From Marivita sp. (GTDB lineage: Bacteria > Pseudomonadota > Alphaproteobacteria > Rhodobacterales > Rhodobacteraceae): a DNA stretch of 64,000 nucleotides. The stretch lies in contig NZ_JAIPUT010000010.1 of NCBI RefSeq assembly GCF_020055635.1, positions 1-64,000 of the forward strand, given 5' to 3'. The position numbers and the translations under genes are program-made. Shown piece after piece: positions 57,137 through 64,000 of this stretch; the stretch's first letter is position 1; each line of letters begins with the position of its first letter. The notes under the pieces were generated by a model. It saw only the letters and a program-made list of their open reading frames with translations, was not told the DNA's origin and did no database searches.

Positions 57137-57154
57137 TGTAAGTTTTAGTTGACA
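57137..57154. promoter_or_regulatory. PpsR/CrtJ binding site, bchF proximal
   Basis: TGTAAGTTTTAGTTGACA, TGT-N12-ACA, 51 bp upstream of the bchF start. Confidence 0.88.
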
Positions 57155-57205
57155 CTCGGCCAAACCAGACGATACTTTTCGAGTGACTGGAACGGAATCG
57201 TGAAC

Positions 57206-60525
<3,320 letters not shown>

Positions 60526-60536
<11 letters not shown>

Positions 60537-63500
60537 TTTCACCGAAGCCCGGGCGTATAACATCGCCATCATCACGCTGGACAGCCATTCGGCCGGTCCC
60601 GTGGCGCGGGCTTCGATCAACCTTGCGCAAGACTTCCCCGGTTTGAACGTGACGGTCCATGCAGCGGCAGAATGGGCCGAAACGCCTGATGCCCTGGCTG
60701 AAACCAAGAAGGCGATAGCCGACGCAGACATGATCGTCGCGAATCTCCTGTTTCTCGAAGAACATATCGCGCCGATCATGGATGATCTGTACGCCGCCCG
60801 TGACCGCGTTGACGGAATGATCGGCGTGATCGCCGATGCGCAGATCATCAAGCTGACCAAGCTGGGCAAGCTCGACATGAGCAAGCCCGCCTCGGGTCTG
60901 ATGAAGCTGCTCAAGTCTCTCAAGCCCAAGTCCACCGACTCCGACGTTGAAAAGGGCGAAAAGCGGATGCAGCAGCTGCGCCGCTTGCCCAAGCTTCTCA
61001 AGATGGTGCCGGGTAAGGCGCAGGATCTGCGCTCCTGGTTCCTTGTCATGCAGTACTGGCTGGGCGGGTCAGACGACAATATCGAGTCGATGGTGCGCTA
61101 CCTTCTGGGCAAGTACGCCAAGGGGCGTGAGGAATGGTTGGGAGCCGAGGCCGAAGCGCCCATCGAATACCCGGATGTGGCTCTGTATCACCCGGATTTG
61201 CCCAGCCGGATCACGACGGACATCGCCGATCTGCCGCGTCCCGCAGAGGTGAAGGCCACCATTGGCCTCTTGATGATGCGGTCCTACGTCTTGGCAAACG
61301 ACACCGCCCATTACGACGCCGTCATTCGCGCATTCGAGGCCAAGGGCCTGGCCGTCGTGCCCGCCTTTGCCGGTGGTCTGGATGGTCGTCCTGCAATTTC
61401 CGAGTTCTTCCGCAACGAAGACCGGACCGCGATTGATGCCATGGTGTCGCTGACCGGATTCAGCCTTGTTGGCGGTCCCGCCTACAATGACAGCAATGCC
61501 GCCGTCAGTGTTCTGACAGAGCTTGACGTTCCGTATATCGCCGCACATCCGCTGGAATTTCAGACCCTGGGTCAGTGGGCAAATGGCGATCAGGGTCTTG
61601 GACCGATCGAAACCACCATGCTCATCGCGCTTCCCGAGCTGGATGGCGCGACTTGCCCCACCGTTTTTGGCGGTCGTCACAGCCCTGAAGGCTGCAACGG
61701 GTGCCACTACCAGTGCCCGTGTGACACGCAAAGCAAGGCAATGGCGCCTTGCCGCGAGCGGATCGAAAGCCTTGCCGAAAAGGCTCTGCGGCAGGCGACC
61801 CTGCGCCGCAAACAGAACGCCGACAAGAATGTCGGGATCGTTCTGTTCGGGTTTCCGCCCAATGCAGGTGCTGTCGGGACCGCCGCTTATCTGAGTGTGT
61901 TCGAGTCGCTGTTCAACACGCTCTGTGCGATGAAGGCCGAAGGTTACGATGTCGAAGTGCCCGAAAGCGTGGCCGCCCTTCGCGCCACCGTGCTTGAGGG
62001 CAATGCCAAACAATACGGCCAGGAAGCAAACGTCGCCGCCCATGTCAGCGCCGACGACATTGTCCGCAACACGCCGCCGCTGAAAGCGATCGAGGCTGTC
62101 TGGGGTCCGGCCCCGGGCAAAATCCAGTCCGACGGGCGCGGTGTGTTTGTTCTGGGCGCCCAGCTGGGCAAGGTCTTTGTCGGCGTGCAGCCCACGTTCG
62201 GCTACGAAGGCGACCCGATGCGCCTGCTTTTCGAAAAGGGCTTTGCCCCGACCCATGCCTTTGCAACCTTCTACCTGTGGATGCGCAACACATTCAAAGC
62301 CGACGTGGTCCTGCATTTCGGAATGCACGGGGCGCTCGAGTTCATGCCGGGCAAGCAGGCAGGTCTTGGTGCCCGCGACTGGCCGGATCGGCTCATCGGC
62401 GAGATGCCCAACGTGTATCTTTACGCGTCCAACAACCCGTCCGAGGCGGCGTTGGCCAAGCGCCGTTCCGGGGCCGTCACGGTCACGCACCTAACGCCGC
62501 CGTTGGCGCAATCCGGTCTCTATAAAGGCCTGCAAGAGCTGAAAGACAGCCTGACGCGCTGGCGGTCGCTTGACCCAGCCGACAACGAACGGGCCGAGTT
62601 GGAGGCACTTATCGCCGAACAGGCCGAAGCCGTGGACATGCAAGGCACCGAACCGGGCGCGCTCTGGCTGAGGCTGCTGGAGACCGAAGATGCGTTGATC
62701 CCGGACGGTTTGCATATCGTCGGCAAGGTCTTCAGCGATGATGCCCGCGCCGAGTATCTTAGACTGATCGAAACTGCCGACGACGAAACCAAGGCGAAAG
62801 TCGATGCGCTCTTGCAGGAAGAGACCGAACTTGCGGGTCTGATCCGAGCACTGGATGGCCGCTTTACCCCGCCGGTTCCGGGCGGCGATCTGATCCGGTC
62901 TACCGATGTGCTTCCTACGGGCCGCAACATCCATGCGTTCGATCCGTTCCGCATGCCGACCGAATTCGCCTGTCGCGATGGTGCGAAACAGGCACAACTT
63001 CTGCTGGAAACCCACAAGACCCTGCCGCGCACCGTCGCGCTGGTGCTTTGGGGATCGGACAACATCAAATCCGATGGCGCGCCCTTGGCGCAGGCTTTGG
63101 CTCTGATCGGTGCAAAACCGCGCTTTGACAGCTTTGGCCGTTTGTCCGGCGCCGACCTGATCCCGCTGGAAGAGCTTGGTCGTCCGCGCATTGACGTGGT
63201 GATGACGCTGTCGGGCATTTTCCGCGATCTTCTGCCTTTGCAGACCCGCATGTTGGCCGAAGCGGCGAAGAAGGCCGCCGAGGCGGATGAGCCACTTGAG
63301 ATGAATTACATCCGCGCTCATGCCTGGGTCTATGCGCAGGAAAACGGGGTTGATCTGGAAACCGCCGCGCTGCGCGTCTTCTCGAATGCCGAAGGTGCTT
63401 ATGGATCCAACGTCAACGCGCTGGTCGACAGTTCCGCCTTTGGTGACGAAGACGAACTGGCCGATGCCTACGAGGCGCGCAAGTCGTTTGCCTACGGTGT

Positions 63501-64000
63501 GAACGGCAAGGCGGCGGCGAACCATGCGCTATTGCAGGAAACGCTCAAGACGGTCGATGTGGCGTATCAGAACCTCGAATCCGTCGAACTGGGTGTCACC
63601 ACGGTCGACCATTACTTCGACACGCTGGGCGGCATCTCCCGCGCGGTGAAGCGGGCACGCGGCGGTCAGGAAGCGGCGATCTACATTTCCGACACCACGC
63701 GCGGCAACGGCAAGGTGCGCACGCTTCAGGACCAGGTCGCGCTTGAGACCCGGTCGCGCAGCCTGAATCCCAAATGGTTCGAAGGCATGCTCAAGCACGG
63801 GGCCGAGGGTGTGCGCCAGATCGAAGCGCAGGTGACCAACACGATGGGATGGTCCGCCACCACCGGCAAGGTCGAAGCCTGGGTGTACCAACGGCTGAGC
63901 GAGACCTTTGTTCTGGACGCCGACATGCGCGCACGGCTGGCCGATCTGAACCCGACCGCATCCAGCCGCATGGCGAACCGCCTGCTCGAAGCGCACGACC
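60526..64000 (+). CDS. bchH: magnesium chelatase subunit H, 3' end cut off
   Basis: The porphyrin-binding large subunit of magnesium chelatase receives Mg2+ in a reaction driven by BchI and BchD. The frame is open from ATG 60526 to the window end, 1158 residues of an expected total just under 1200. Recognisable stretches are the start [36 protein letters not shown] with its cysteines, and the conserved [36 protein letters not shown] stands near the C-terminus. It overlaps bchB by 11 bp. bchL and bchM would be expected next. Confidence 0.96.

Overview
This window is a piece of a bacterial chromosome from an alphaproteobacterium, most likely a Rhodobacterales member of the Roseobacter group living as an aerobic anoxygenic phototroph. 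The reasons are the gene order, the spheroidenone-type carotenoid genes (crtA, crtC, crtD, crtF), the bacteriochlorophyll a genes, and a pufQBALMC operon that has a cytochrome subunit and no pufX. I recognised no rRNA, tRNA, CRISPR array, insertion sequence or phage. Every call comes from reading the sequence and translations by eye; no database search or alignment was run.

Left part (1-19.6 kb) holds housekeeping genes: the 3' end of argG, a small secreted DUF7282-type protein, a sulfotransferase-like protein, exported msrA, a PfkB-family sugar kinase, maeB, mutS, hrcA-grpE, rph-rdgB-hemW, then parB-parA-rsmG-mnmG-mnmE-rho. Three perfect parS sites (TGTTTCACGTGAAACA) lie inside rsmG and mnmG.

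Centre (19.6-26.3 kb): a 508-bp AT-rich gap between rho and maf carries DnaA-box-like and TTATCC sequences. It has the position and look of the chromosomal replication origin. Genes diverge from it: parB to rho go left, and maf-aroE-coaE-dnaQ go right. These are followed by secB, fxsA, a Tim44-like gene, mltA and smr.

Right part (26.2-64 kb) is a nearly complete photosynthesis gene cluster that starts about 6 kb from the putative origin. Its order is bchO-bchD-bchI-crtA (left), crtI-crtB-tspO (right), crtC-crtD (left), crtE-crtF-bchC-bchX-bchY-bchZ-pufQ-pufB-pufA-pufL-pufM-pufC-dxs (right), a CAP/RTX/DUF4214 gene (left), idi-bchP-pucC-like-bchG-ppsR-ppaA (left), and bchF-bchN-bchB-bchH (right, cut by the window end). 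Together these genes make isoprenoid precursors (dxs, idi), carotenoids (crt), bacteriochlorophyll a (bch), the LH1 and reaction-centre proteins (puf), and the regulators PpsR and PpaA.

Eleven TGT-N12-ACA palindromes, the PpsR/CrtJ consensus, sit in exactly the five promoter regions of this cluster. The main oddities are: crtC has no plausible start codon in its own frame; PufC keeps three of the usual four haem motifs; a probably type I-secreted CAP protein gene lies inside the cluster; the pufQ-pufB leader is a run of small hairpins; and parS sites are built into the coding sequence of tRNA/rRNA modification genes.
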